A program made the translations under genes and the position numbers. Of a DNA stretch of 64,000 nt, positions 34,552-47,079 are shown in pieces (within the stretch, counting starts at the first letter, position 1; every line of letters begins with the position of its first letter). Under the pieces are notes generated by a model. That model was not told the DNA's origin. It searched no databases and saw only the letters and a program-made list of their open reading frames with translations. This DNA comes from Coriaria nepalensis (Eukaryota; Streptophyta; Magnoliopsida; Cucurbitales; Coriariaceae). The stretch covers positions 2,983,501 to 3,047,500 of the forward strand of contig CP114493.1 in assembly GCA_027186245.1 (NCBI GenBank), read 5' to 3'.

Positions 34552-35347
34552 CCTACAAAAGATTCTGAGGTGATTAACAAAGCGTGTATCTTGAGAAATG
34601 ATAGATATCAATGGAAAATAATAAATGAATTCCTTACTGCACAAATGTGAATCTATAATGTTTTATAAAAATGTTTGCTGAAAGTATAGTTGTGTCTTAT
34701 TATAAATGAATTCATAGATGTAAATGATCAGATTTTAAGGATTTTATAGAAAGTACGCAAGTTTGTATAGTTTTACAAAAGGACATGATTTGAAATAGTT
34801 TTGACTGGTTGCATCTCCACAGTTTTGGAACTCATATAGTTTTGACGGGTTGCATCTCTACGGTTTTGGAACTCATAACCTATTATATTTATTACTCACT
34901 CCTCATTTTCGTGAAAATCTTTTCTGATTAGAGAAGGAATAGAGTCTTCAGAAGACTTGCTTGTTGAACGTCGATAGATTTAGTAAGGTCTTTCAGTATG
35001 GACTGTTTTGAAGACAAACATAGTCGCTCCACTGTGAATATAGAAATGATGTAAAATATAATAGATGTAGAATATTGTATGCCTATGTTTTATTTCCGCT
35101 GATAGGTTCGGTAATGGACTTCGTATACCGCTACAGGCTATAGTCCCAAAAAATAAATTATAACTTTTTCTTTTGGATGGAAAATATTGAGTTGATTATT
35201 TTCCACCGGTTAGAATATAAGAAAGTAATTTAAGAAAAGGTTGGTGATGATCGTGTGACCGCAGATTCCTCTCTATGGGTTTCAAGTTATCTTCGGTCAC
35301 GTGGTCCTCACGCCAGTCACGGATCCGGTGAATCGGGTCGTAACAGG
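34552..35347 (+). mobile_element. Possible Ty3/gypsy LTR fragment with a 41-bp tandem duplication
   Basis: The end reads GGTCACGTGGTCCTCACGCC, AGTCACGGATCCGGTGAATC, GGGTCGTAACAG. A GGTCGTGACA-like end is common in Ty3/gypsy LTRs of plants. A 41-bp unit is repeated at 34795-34835 and 34836-34876. There is no coding sequence, and the start of the element is not defined. Confidence 0.4.
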
Positions 35348-36760
35348 TTTCCTGAACTTTAACTAAGGAAACAATTAGTCAAAACCCATATACTTGGCCA
35401 ACCACTTCCATTGGTTATATTTAATCAAATCTTTGACTAATTAGACCTATGAAAATCTAATTAATAATTAGATAAATTAACATTTTATTATCTAAGTATT
35501 AATACGATTCTTTAAGACCATTTTATAATTAAATAAATATTCCTTTGTAATTTATTAAATTCTAATTATATTAATTTCACACTTACTTATGCTAGCAGAG
35601 CTGCATGATAATATATTTAACAAATTAATAACTACCATTTTACACTTATATTCAAACTACCAGTAAAATTATACTTTTACCGTTAAAATAGAAATGGTCA
35701 ATTTTTCTCTATTCTATGACGAATCTTAAATTGAGGTGGTATGGAATCTTATGAGTGTGAGGATTTACATCACACCGGTATGAGGATTTCAGAATATTTT
35801 ATGACTTTATTTAATTCACAAATAAATTTGATTAATTTAAAATACCATTTAAATTAAAGAGTTAACTTAATCATATCATGACTAAATAACTCAAACCTCC
35901 AAGTCAAAATTGATTTCTAGTAAAGTGTCAAGACTACCTAGGAGATAAATAACTATCATCTCCCAAAAGAATCTCTTGTGACTGTAGCATATTTACAATA
36001 ATGATTCTTCCATCTTTCTAAAATCCTGATTCATCGTAGGGTATGGTTTAACTGTTAAACCCTAAAGAAAAATCATATGAACCATTATATCTTTATTGAA
36101 TATCGACAATGAATTTAATGAAAACTCCTTTTCATAGGATTCCTTGTTGAATAAAGTATATAATTCATAGGATGTATTCCAAAATACAGAAGTTATGGAT
36201 TCTTTCTTGATCACTAACAACGTTCATGTACAACATTTCATATCCAACAATTCATTCCGTGTTCACTCTTGACTAGGGCTCATTGGAATGATGTTAGAGC
36301 ATAAAACTCAGCACACAAGATACTTTGGAAATCTCATGTCTAAGGACCACATGTAATATGGTCACTAGATAATTCTCACTAACAATTACTATTTATTACA
36401 ATTAAGAATTATCTAAATATCACAATCGGTACCCTCAGTTTCTACTATGCACTCGCATAATCATCAAGATGTTGTCCTTACACTAATGGCCATTAGATAG
36501 GCCACCCTAGGCACTTTAAGTGATGAACTATTTGATTGTCTATCCGAATCATAAATGTCAATTCTAGAGATCCTATGACAACAAACAGCTCGTGTCTTAA
36601 GTTTTAAGCAAGTTCAGTCTCAATTAACACGATCTCTATCTTGATCTTCAAAGCATACAACTTAAGACACTGAACTTTATCATGATATGTATTTATAGAA
36701 ACTAATATATTAATTCCATCAAAATTAATAAACTTGTTCAATAATGAATTCACCTCCTCT
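35348..36760 (-). mobile_element. Copia LTR, minus orientation (copy F, truncated)
   Basis: This aligns with the LTRs at 32498-34551 and 54226-56105, for example TGACTAGGGCTCATTGG at 36270, ACTAGATAATTCTC and CTACTATGCACTCGCATAAT. The inner end is cut where the gypsy-like sequence begins at 35347. Confidence 0.7.
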
Positions 36761-39169
36761 TAGCCAAAATCTTGGATAGAAAAAATTGTGACTTTTCCTC
36801 ATTTGTCAAATCTTATTTTCTTATTCTTGTTTTTCTATTTTAGTAAACGAAGGAAACCCTAGTAAGCTTCTCTCATTCTATCATCTCTCCTGCTTTGCGA
36901 ACAAGCAATAGAGAACAGTGCTAAATTTCTTCTCTTTCAATTTATATGATTCTTTTTTTCATAGATTTCATTAAGTTTACCTAAATTTGTGTATGATATT
37001 AGGGTTAGTTGAATCTGTGTGATACGGTTAGCTGAATCTATGCTTGGGGTTAGCTAAAGATTTGCGGGTAATATGAGATTTACTTGTTATATGAACTTGT
37101 TGGGTTAAATGTTGATTGAATGATTTATTTGGTTTGTTTACGGTTCATATACATGAGATTACGACTTTTTTGTTGTATTACGTTTTGTGGTTCATATAAA
37201 TGATGCTCCGACTTTGTGAGCCTTTTGGTAAGAGATAGAGTTTGTTTTTTATTTAGAAAATTATAATGAGTATGAACTAAAGTGAACAACTTTATAGATA
37301 CTTTTACTGTTGTATGTTAGTTAATAATCTTACCTTATTAAAAAAAAATTGAAGCCAATCTGATTATTTTTTATTTTAGTCGATCTTACATTACGAATAA
37401 GCATCGGGTGTTGCCGATAACTTTTAATAGGGTTATGTAGATGGCTCGGCTCTTGGTTACTACTGACGGGTTGTTGGACATTTACAAGTCGTTTTAGGAG
37501 GATGACTTGAAGCTTGCTTTTGTGAAGTAAATGTTGGGAAATAAACGGCAATGACTTATCATTGCTTGGTTACTACTAAGATATTTATTTATCGGCACCC
37601 TTAACTTTTGTTTTGGCCATTAGCTTGGTCTAGTGTATTTTTGTGGCCTGTTTTAACTTGTCCATGTAAGATATGGGTGAAGATCCTTGTTATATTCTTG
37701 AGAAGAACTATGGATATATTCTTAATTCATGAGGACTCTAGATTAAAATTAGGGTTTTCACAGACTTTAACTCTTAATCATAGATAATGAAACCATATCA
37801 TGTTCCATCTAATGCTAATTAATCGAATTAGTTTGTTAGAAGAGGTCTAAAATAAGAAGCAACTGATAATTCAATTAACAAAAAATAAATGCATTGCAGG
37901 TTTCTAAGCAAAATAGGTGTTTTGCAATAATAGGTTTATGAATGAACTTATGAAGAGTCCAAGTATCATTGATTACATAGTATTGTACTACAATTACAAA
38001 CAATGTATAGAAAAAGAAAAAGAACTAAGGTCTCATTAGAAATCCAAATACAAGTTACCTTATTGTCGCTTAATTCGGTAGAGTGTCGGCAGAGTTAAAG
38101 CAAACAAAAAGAAAGTAACAATAATAAAATAACATAATAGATTCGTGCAATAAGGAACTTCTCCAACATATATTTAAGTCTTGATCCTAACAAGATGCCA
38201 ATAAGATTCAAAATCAATTAAAAATGATTTTTTATCGCTAAATGAGAGATTTAGATTAATTGGAGACTAGATCTTATTTTATGTGATATCTCTAGTTGAG
38301 ACTAGAAGATCAATATTTTATGTAATTCCATTAAGTATAAAGGAGTCTTTAGCCGAATGTTGTTTTATAGAAAGAGTCCTTTTTTTTTCTAAAAGGACAA
38401 CTAGAGTAAGAGAATACTTGAAAGAGTTGTGTTAGAAGGATTCGTGATTAAGAGTCACAAAATTAGCAAATAGAATAAGACCTAGTTCACTATGGTCTAA
38501 TTAATGAGGAATATTCGACAAAAGAAATTGTGATTTCTAAGTATATACTAACCCTCGATGCAATATGAAAACATTCACCTCTTTTCTTAGAATAATAAAT
38601 ACAACCTAAACCTTGCATATAAAACGACACAAAAAAGTTGTGTTAGAAGCTTAATCTAAGGATTGAAGCATTGTTCTATAAAAAAAAAAAAAAAAGAAAT
38701 ATGATCTAATTAATAAATTAAAATTCTTTGATTTATGAAAGAAAATTACTTAAGTGTAAACAAGAGTTAGTGTGAACAACATCATGTTCATTGTCTAAAA
38801 TTACTACTCATTTAGAATGAAATAGTAATAATACAAATCGTCTAAAATATGGTTGTTGAAAAACTTCTCCAAGAAAATTATTTGTAAGGGACTTTTTGAA
38901 TTAAACATAATAGATCAATAGTGATAGATTAAAAAGGATTTCTTGGATTAGTATATGAGTGAAGTACTAAAAAGGTTTAGTAAGAAAGATTATAAGAAAT
39001 GACAATATGCGGAATGTTTGGGAATCTTACTCTTCAAAGCATGTTATCGAAGACATGAAAGAAGAGAAAACACATGAATTAAATGACCTATACAAGACTA
39101 TAGTTTATATCATGGCTTCTCTATACGAAAGTTTATGTCTCTACTGCTCTCAATGTTAATAGAGCATTT
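36761..39169. other. Unassigned region
   Basis: About 2.4 kb without a recognised gene. 36850-37380 looks like exon plus T-rich intron ending TTTATTTTAG before a short broken frame (SRSYITNKHRVLPITFNRVM). The rest is AT-rich, with a poly-A run near 38680. It may be another decayed element, but no domain was identified. Confidence 0.35.
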
Positions 39170-39545
39170 AATAGGGCACGATCTAATCTGTCATGATATT
39201 ATTAGGTTGAAAATAGCAAATTTACATGCATGATAAATTGTATGTCATACTTGATAGATTTCCAGGTCAAAGTATTGTGTTTGGAATCATGATGGAGATC
39301 AAACTTGATGAGATCCTATTGGCGTAAGTCTATGATCCAAATTATTCATAATCATAGGATTGTCATGATAGGATAATGACTCTCTGAAGTGACTATTACA
39401 TGTTCCATCATTTTCGAAAGAAGAATGTTCTCAAGATCATCGGTGTGGGAGAATATTCGGATAGGTATGTAGATGAATAGTAGAGAGTCAATCATTGAAC
39501 ATAATCACTCGAAAAATTTCATTGGTAATTATATATAATATCTTA
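39170..39545 (+). mobile_element. Copia-family LTR fragment, plus orientation
   Basis: It contains AATCATGATGGAGATCAAAC and ATAATCATAGGATTGTCATG, collinear with the LTR at 12741. It is an isolated + copy inside a zone where all others are on -. Confidence 0.7.
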
Positions 39546-40979
39546 AATACTATAACGAAAATAGCTAGTTTTACTGTATAACAAGTAGGAGTATTATTAC
39601 TTTACTTGAAAACCATTTAATAAAAATATGGAATCATTTAAACCTTCTTCAAATTTTACTTCCTTAAAATCACATATAACTAAAATACATCAACACTAAC
39701 ATTATATATATACATATGAAAAACTATATAATTATACTTATCTATAAGCATTATTGATAAAACCAAATAGCACCTTCATAAGCTTTCAAAAAAAATATTC
39801 TAAACTTTCATGTCTTCCCATAGGTCGGGTATATATATACTCCATACCAAGTTGACCATGCTTCATTCACTTGACCCTAAAGCTACATACTTTCCTTTTT
39901 GCTTACCTAAAGTTTGATTATTTTGTAAGACTGGTTTAGGAATCCTTCACATTCTGGACAAACTATTATCCTAACCAAGCACGCATATCAACTTTACTTA
40001 CTAAGGTTTCTATAAACTTTATTATTAATATACTCATCTAAATTTACATTCAATATTGTTCTTTAAATTTACTACTTTCAAAGTTGTGTTATAAAAATCA
40101 TTTCTCTCATTTGTCAATTCCTATTACTTGGGTCTTTTTATTGTACCTTTATCCAGGAATCGAAAGAGGAATATTAGATCTATCAAACCTTTATTATTCT
40201 AAAATCGTTCAACCACGTATGTTTTTTTGCCCAACATTTTGTTTTTGTCTACATCTTATAACACATGTACTCAAAACATCTAAAACTTATTTCCAATTGT
40301 TTTTTTGCCCAACATTTTGTTTTTGTCTACATCTTATAACACATGTACTCAAAACATCTAAAACTTATTTCATTGGAAAGTTATCATTCGTAGCTTTCAT
40401 AACTCTTCCCTTGATCAAATATCTTGATTCTTTAATAGATTTATAGATCTATAAATCTACTTTATTCATGGTAAATGACATAATTTTCTATCGTCATCTT
40501 CATAACCAAAAGCCTCTTGCAACACCTGCTACTCATGGATTCCATTCTAACTCATACAGATTTCTAGGACAACTTCACGAATTTGCTTCCACACCTAGAA
40601 AACTCCTATTAGGGTGTTTTTAGACTTTCTAGAAAGCTCTAAGAGTGTAGTTTCTCAGTATAAGTTTCGTAAAATTTTAGGGTACACATAAGATTCCCTG
40701 AATTCAAACAAATAAATATAGCTCAAATCAGATTTGTTAATAAATATGAAAATGACAACTTTTAGACATACCTTTAGGAATTTTTTTGAAAACTTGATTT
40801 TTCACCAAGAATTTTTGTACCTTCTTTGAAGGAGCCTTACTTATGGTAGGAAAGGAAGTGAAGAAAAAGATGAAGAGAAGAGGGCTAAGCTTTTGGTGGG
40901 GAAATGAAGAAAAGAATGATTTGTGTATAAAAGAAAATTCTAGAATTCTCATGGTCAACTTGACTAAGATATTTACCAT
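39546..40979. other. Unassigned region with a 78-bp tandem duplication
   Basis: 73 bases at 40221-40293 are repeated exactly at 40299-40371 (period 78). The period is a multiple of three, so an open frame of 120 codons (40084-40446) survives, but the protein (FFCPTFCFCLHLITHVLKTS twice) resembles nothing I know. The rest may be the LTR of the gypsy remnant at 41 kb; unproven. Confidence 0.4.
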
Positions 40980-42250
40980 TCATCCTTAACCATTTCACTT
41001 TATTTTTCATCTCTTTCCTAGTTGTTGGCCGGCCATCATGAGCTTATTGGACCATTTTTCATGTTTGGGGGTTTTGTTAGCAACAATAGTAAATAAAACA
41101 TAATTTGTCCCATTAGCTTTTTATGGCCTTGGGCCATGTTCTATTGTTTTGGCATTTTTAGAAATACTAGATCACCCACTTTAAATGGAAGTGACTTATC
41201 CTTCGGTTGGTATAACTCTTCTAGCAACTTTGTTTTGTTTTCATCCTTTTTTGAATCTTTTTAGTTGCTTTTGTCTTAGCAATGAAAAAGTCTGAATCTA
41301 TTAACCTCGTTTCTCTCGCTTCGTCCCAATGTATCAGAGATATGCACTTTCATCAATATAGGGCTTCGTATGGGGTCATTCCTATCATAGTTTGATAACT
41401 ATTGTTAAAGGAGAATTCTACTAATAGAATAATTTACTCCATGACCTTTTGAAAATATATTAGATAGGCTTGTAACACATCCTCAGAAGTCTTCATGGTT
41501 CTTTTTGTTTGACCATCAATTTAGCATGAAAACCTATAGAAAATTTCAATTTTATCCTTGTTGCCCTATGTAAACTCTTCCAGAAAGCTGCTATAAATCT
41601 TGAGTCTCGATGTGAAATGATTGAGATTGGTACTTTATGCAATCGTACTAACTCTTGGATGTCCTTTCAGCAAGTCACTCTATCCCTACCTAAATTGAAT
41701 CAAACCCTTTTGTAGCTTTTGGTAATCTCACTACATAATCCATGGTAATTTGCTCCCATTTCTATTAAAGAATTTCAATTGGTTGCAACTATCTTGTAGG
41801 TCTCTGGTGCTCAGCTTTAATTTTTTGACAAGTTAAGCACCTATTTATAAAATTTACCACAATATTTTTCATTCCCAACCACTAAAATTGCTCCTTCAAA
41901 TCTATATATATTTTTTTTGGCGCCTGGATATACCAAATAAGGTAAATTGGGACTTTCACGTAATGTGAGGTTCTTCATTTCTTCATTGTTGGGAGTGCAT
42001 AGTCTTCCCCTATAACTAAGGACTCCATCCATAGAAATTTAAAATCAGATCACTAGTGTGCCTATGAAGCCATCCAAAGATTTGACATTTAACTTTGATT
42101 CATACAGCATAATTTTAGTAAAGGGATTTCTTGTTTAAGTTACTCCTGATCTGTCCATCCTTTAAATGGAGGAAGGCTGCCCTTTTCTCTCTAGGAAATT
42201 CGGTTACTCTAGAAATCTAGGGTGAATAATGTCATATATAGTGAAGGCAT
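40980..42250 (-). pseudogene. Ty3/gypsy integrase remnant
   Basis: Reading leftward from 42032: DGVLSYRGRLCTPNNEEMKN, then LPYLVYPGAKKNIYRFEGAI and VVGNEKYCGKFY, the H2C2 zinc-binding region of a gypsy integrase. Next come LNLS then AEHQRPTR (41800), WEQITMDYVVRLPKATKGFD (41740, first catalytic Asp in MDYVVRLP), SFHIETQDL (41600), WSNKKNHEDF (41510) and NDPIRSPILMKVHISDTLGR (41380). The segment near 41170 (RRVIPTEG) follows. Frames shift repeatedly and stops are many. RT and RNase H are not seen. This is the only gypsy coding remnant in the window. Confidence 0.8.
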
Positions 42251-42620
42251 GTCGTTGCTACTTTTAATCAAATTCTGATCATTTAAATTAAAATTAATTC
42301 ATGATAACTACTCCATTTTCACATTATTATCACTTTATATTAATCAAGAAGCAAAACTCACATGTTTTGCACATCAGGTTGGTTGGCCATAGGATAAGAG
42401 CAATGGACTTTCTTCATAGAGTAAATTCTAATTATTTTAATTAAATGATAATACCTATTAATTACATAACTAAATGAAGAGTGGTTGTTGGCCTTTTGAG
42501 GAGTTGTTTTTTTTTTTTAGTGGACGTGGAAACAAGAAAGTAAGTATAAATTATTTGAAACTTGTTTGTATCAATTTTAGGGTGAAAATATCAGATTTGA
42601 AGAAGTTAGGTTGTTTTCTT

Positions 42621-42698
42621 TGGTACCCAATCATTTTAGGAATTTAAATTTTCTGGGGCAATCATTCCCAGCAAGTCTGAAATGATTGCCCCAGTACC
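42621..42698. repeat. Foldback sequence: 13-bp perfect stem
   Basis: TGGGGCAATCATT (42654-42666) pairs with AATGATTGCCCCA (42681-42693) around a 14-base loop. Outer flanks GGTAC (42622) and GTACC (42694-42698) also match in inverted order. This could be a very small MITE or a hairpin remnant. Confidence 0.6.
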
Positions 42699-42699
42699 G

Positions 42700-43157
42700 G
42701 TGAGGTTATCTAATAGTCATGCTCGATGAACACAGTCTCCAACTAAGTCATCTATATATTTATTTTGATATTCTTTAATATCAATTATTATGAGATAAAA
42801 CTCATGTTAACCATAAGTAGATAATACATGTACTAGTCTTCTCGGTTTATAAATATTCTCTTTTCAATATTTTATGTTTACGAGCTATTTAGATCTTTAG
42901 GCTTTAAGTATCTTGAAACTTAACTAGCATGATCACTTTCATAGTTTAAGAGCATAATTTAATGTTCTAGGACTTAATCAAAATATAATGTTATGTACAT
43001 GTAATATTATTTTCCAATATTATAATAAACATGATAAATAATAAGTAAAATATACTAATCACTTACTAGTGTTTTGTATAAAAAAGGGTTATCTCTACAA
43101 AGTCTATAGACCTTATTAGGCCAAACCGAATTATTTATCGAGCGTATAACTTTTAAT
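42700..43157 (-). mobile_element. 3' LTR fragment of copia copy A
   Basis: It lies immediately downstream (on -) of a polypurine tract (GCAAGTGAGAT, 43168-43158). It shares family blocks such as CCAACTAAGTCATCTATATA and CTAGCATGATCACTTTC. The distal part is missing beyond about 42700. Confidence 0.65.
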
Positions 43158-45760
43158 ATCTCACTTGCACTAAATCCAATCATTTCTAAATCTAATTACC
43201 ATCTTGTCAAGATAGCGATCAAAACTCAAACATTAGCTCAAGGTATTTTCTCTACCCCATCTTACCTTCTATTGGAAAAAAAAGTTTAGTGAGTGAATCA
43301 GCAATGTTATCACCTGTATCGAGATACTCACTTCTCCTCTTCCAACTATTTCTCAAATGAGGTGGAACCATCATAGGGCATGTTTGAATTTTCAATGAGA
43401 CCTTACCTCTTTTTACTGTGCAATCCCACTATTGTTATTGCAGTATACTACTATAGGATTAATGATGCTAGGAATCATGCCAAGTTTGATTATGAACTTC
43501 CTCATCCAAATAACTTCTTTGACCGCTTCAGAAGCCACATTATATTCAGCCTCAGTGGTGGAATCTACAGTTGTTTCTTACTTGCAAATCTTCCAACTTA
43601 CTGCTCCTCCATTGAGCACAAAAACAAATCTAGAAATTGATTTACTATCATCGATATAGGATTGAAAACCTAAGTCTTTGAAGACTTAAATTTTCAATTT
43701 GTTCCCTCCATATATCAATAATACATCCTTAGTTCATCTCAAGCACTTAACAATTTCTTGACAGCACTCCAATGCTTTATACCTAGATTATCTTGAAATC
43801 TGCTCGTAACACTTAGAGCATACGCAATGTCCAATCTCTTACCTGACATGGCATACATAAATCAACCATTTTATCTCTTACCTATTGTGTTTTTGGAGAC
43901 ATCGCTTTGGAAAGAGATTCCATGACACATTGGCAAGTATCCTCTTTTGGAATCTTCCATACAAAACCTCTTTTATATTTTATTTATGTACGTATATTTG
44001 GTCAAGTCTAGTACTCTTTTTGATCAATTTCTATAGATCTTTATCCCTAGGATATAAGATGTTTCACCTAAATATATCATGGAGAAATTCTTTGATTACC
44101 ATTATTTTACATAGATCTTGATAAAAAAAAATTTGGTTGTCTCATAAAGATGAGTTATCCAGCTCTGAGATGTTTACTTCAATCCGTAGCTTGATTTTTG
44201 CAACTAACACAACTTCTTTATGTCTTTATTTGTGAAACCTTTTGGTTGTTTCATATCAATTTGTGAAACCTTCTTTATCTCTTTATGTTTTTATGTGTTC
44301 CTCGATTTTCAATTTTATAATCATAATTGGCCGCTATTGAAAGCAGTATCCTAATGGATTTTGTCATAGCTACAAGAGAGAAAGTTTCTTTATATTTGAT
44401 ATATTTTTTTGTCTATAGCCTTTGGCCAGGACTTTAGCTTTATAAGTTCTGACTTGTCCATTTGCCCGAATCTTGTTTTTGAAGACCTATTTGAATCCTA
44501 TAGGAACTACCACTCCATGTGCATCTACCAAGGACCATATATGGTTGACGTACATGAAACTCTATTTCGACTTTCATAGCTCTAAGCCACTTCTCGGTAT
44601 CATGGCTATTAATGGCCCTAGCATAGTTTGTAGGGTTATCTCCAATGACCGAACTTTCTCTTATAGCAAAATGTATCTTTCAAGCTCATTGGTTTTTCTA
44701 CTAGATCTACGAACCGTGCACGTACTTTGAGAAGTCACAGTTTCTTCTTTTAAAGGCTCCATAACTAGAGGTTTGGTTCTGGCAGGATTCTCTATGTGAG
44801 TGTCGTAATGAAATTTTTTTGAATTTTTTTAAGTTCTATCTTACTCTTAGTACTTCTTTTGCAAAGAAATTCCTTTTCTAGGAAGATAGAAGTTCTAGCA
44901 AGAAACAACTTTTCTTCTAGTGTTTGATAAAAGTAATATTATCTTGTTTCTTTAGGATATCCTATGAAGATGCAGTTCCTAGATGTTTCATGTAGTTTGT
45001 CTTATTCTTGCTTCTTTATAGAAGCATAGCATCCTCATATCTTAATATGGTTGAGAGATGTTTCTCTACCTTTCAATATACCATACGGTGCAGAAGGAAC
45101 AAACTTAAATGGAATCATATTCAGAACATGCGGAGCACTCTCAAGGGCATAACCCTAAAATGACAATGAAATTTCAATTAGACTATCATTGATGATTGAA
45201 CCATATCGATAGAGTTTGAATTATCCTTTCAAAAACATCATTAAATTGTAGCATTCTAGGAGAACTTCATCGAGAGAAAATATTATTCTCCTTTAGGTAA
45301 TCCTCAAGTTTTTAATTTATGTATTCTCCACCTTGATTAGATTAAATTATCTTAATACTTTGTCAAGTTGTTTCTCTACTTAATTTTTATACTCGAATTT
45401 TTCAAAATATTCATATTTGTATTTCACAAAATACACATATCAATATCTAGATAGATCATTAGTAGGAGCAATAAAGTAAGAATAACCACCTCATGCATTT
45501 GTAGTAATTGGGCTGCATACATCAACATGTACAATACGTAAATACATGGTTGCTCTTCCTCTAGTTCAATTAAAAGGAGATTTGGTCATTTTGTCGAGTA
45601 AACAAAACTCACAAGTTGACATTTGTTCGAGATCGAATTAAGTAGCTATCCATTCTTGTTGATTCTAGTCTTATTGGCATGATCTAACAATGCCAAGTAT
45701 AAATTTGAGTGGTATCAAACTTTCATTTTTTTGACTTACATAATATTGAGGTATATTATT
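43158..45760 (-). pseudogene. Ty1/copia copy A: RNase H, reverse transcriptase, integrase and pre-integrase
   Basis: Read on minus from 45760: the pre-integrase block LALLDHANKTRINKNG, then CEFCLLDKMTKSPFN-like sequence (45620) and an integrase start RIVHVDVCSPITTNA with GYSYFIAPTNDLSRYWYVYF (about 45560-45430). RT pieces: SRKTNELERYILL (44710), LRAMKVEIEFHV (44590), YRQKNI-like (44410) and SIRILLSIAANYDYKI (44340). RNase H runs about 43660-43480: YIDDSKSISRFVFVLNGGAV, then TTVDSTTEAEYNVASEAVKE and VIWMRKFI. The polypurine tract is at 43168-43158. Frame changes and stops are frequent. RNase H resembles that of copia element 1 closely enough to be the same family. Confidence 0.85.
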
Positions 45761-46900
45761 ATTATTTTTAATACAATTAAGTATATATAATCTATCATTA
45801 AGGAAACAATTTACATAAATAATTTATTAAACGTAGTCTTTAATTTGAAAATAAAACTTTTCCAAATTAAGCCTATAACAAATACAATACTCCAATAAAA
45901 TAAAAAAGTCATCGTCTATAACTTGAACCAAAAACAATAACAAAAACAATAATAATAAATAAATAAAAAAACTAAAGCCTTTCAACTGTTTCCCCGGTTC
46001 AAGCTTGTAGACAAACTTTACTTTCACCAATATTTTTCGCCTTTCCCTTGATTCTGAAAATTTCAAATATATGAGAATAATGTCAGAGGTCTTATACCTT
46101 TGGAAAAATATTCCGAACTGAAATTTATCTTCAGTTGGAAAATTAAAAATTATACATGATACATCTCCATGTTTCTATTTCCGAGAACCTTGGTCCTACA
46201 GTAAGTTCAAATGTTGCATTCTAGTCCAATGGAAACTTTTTCTCATTTCATGTTCTTTCGATCAAATCTTCTTTTCTTACATAGGATTTGGTTCTCAAGC
46301 AAGAGTAAGGAACTACTTTTTTCGTTAACATGAAGTAGTTCGGAAGAACGACAGCATGAGCTTGTTGGACCAAGTGAGGGTGCATGCAAGCCATGGTGAA
46401 CAAGGAGACGCCATGCAAGGTGCTTGAAATATTTTGGATCTACATGATAGCCAACTTCTTTAGCTTCTCAAAGTAGATCATCACTTCCCCCAAATGTCTT
46501 ACAATAAAGATATTATCATGTGTCTTGATGCGATCTTTTGTCTTAAAAATTTGTAATGATTATTATAATTCTCATCATTAAAGAGTTGTTCAAGCTCTTT
46601 CATGACTAGAATAGATGGTAGAAATCCTAAGTACATCCTTATTGGCTCACTGATGGTTTCATAGATGATGTTCCTCACTACGTAATCATCTCTATATCAT
46701 CTATGCCACATCTTGTATATCTTTTATTTGCACCATAATAGGGTACATTGACAATCTCTTTATTAAGAACATGAATCAGGTCTGCTTGGATGAGAACGTT
46801 TCTCACATAATTATACCATTCTTTGTAATTCTTCCGAAAAAAAATTGTTTGTCTCAAAGTCTAGTGCTTTTATATTGGTTGTAATTGCATGCTACACAAA
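45761..46900 (-). pseudogene. Copia gag-like region of copy A, poorly preserved
   Basis: On minus: NYKEWYNYVRNVLIQADLIH (46830), then NKEIVNVPYYGANKRYTR, and after frame changes ELEQLFNDENYNNHYKFL and EVMIYFEKLKKLAIM (46440). The layout suits a copia capsid region, with the W-x-x-x-V-R and L-x-x-L-F pattern. No zinc knuckle could be identified. Position between the pre-integrase at 45760 and the next element supports the call. Confidence 0.5.
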
Positions 46901-47079
46901 AAAATCAGATAAAAGTACTAACTTTGAAATATACTAGCTAACGTCCCACTATTTTTATATGAATTATATTTACCCTTTCTACAATGTGGTGAATAAGATG
47001 AATATGATAGAAACAATAACCTAATATATTTTTAAGATATCTCACAAAATAATAACTATCGGACCTCATTTTCAATCAT
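46901..47079. other. Spacer between copia copies A and B
   Basis: AT-rich, nothing recognised. Confidence 0.4.
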
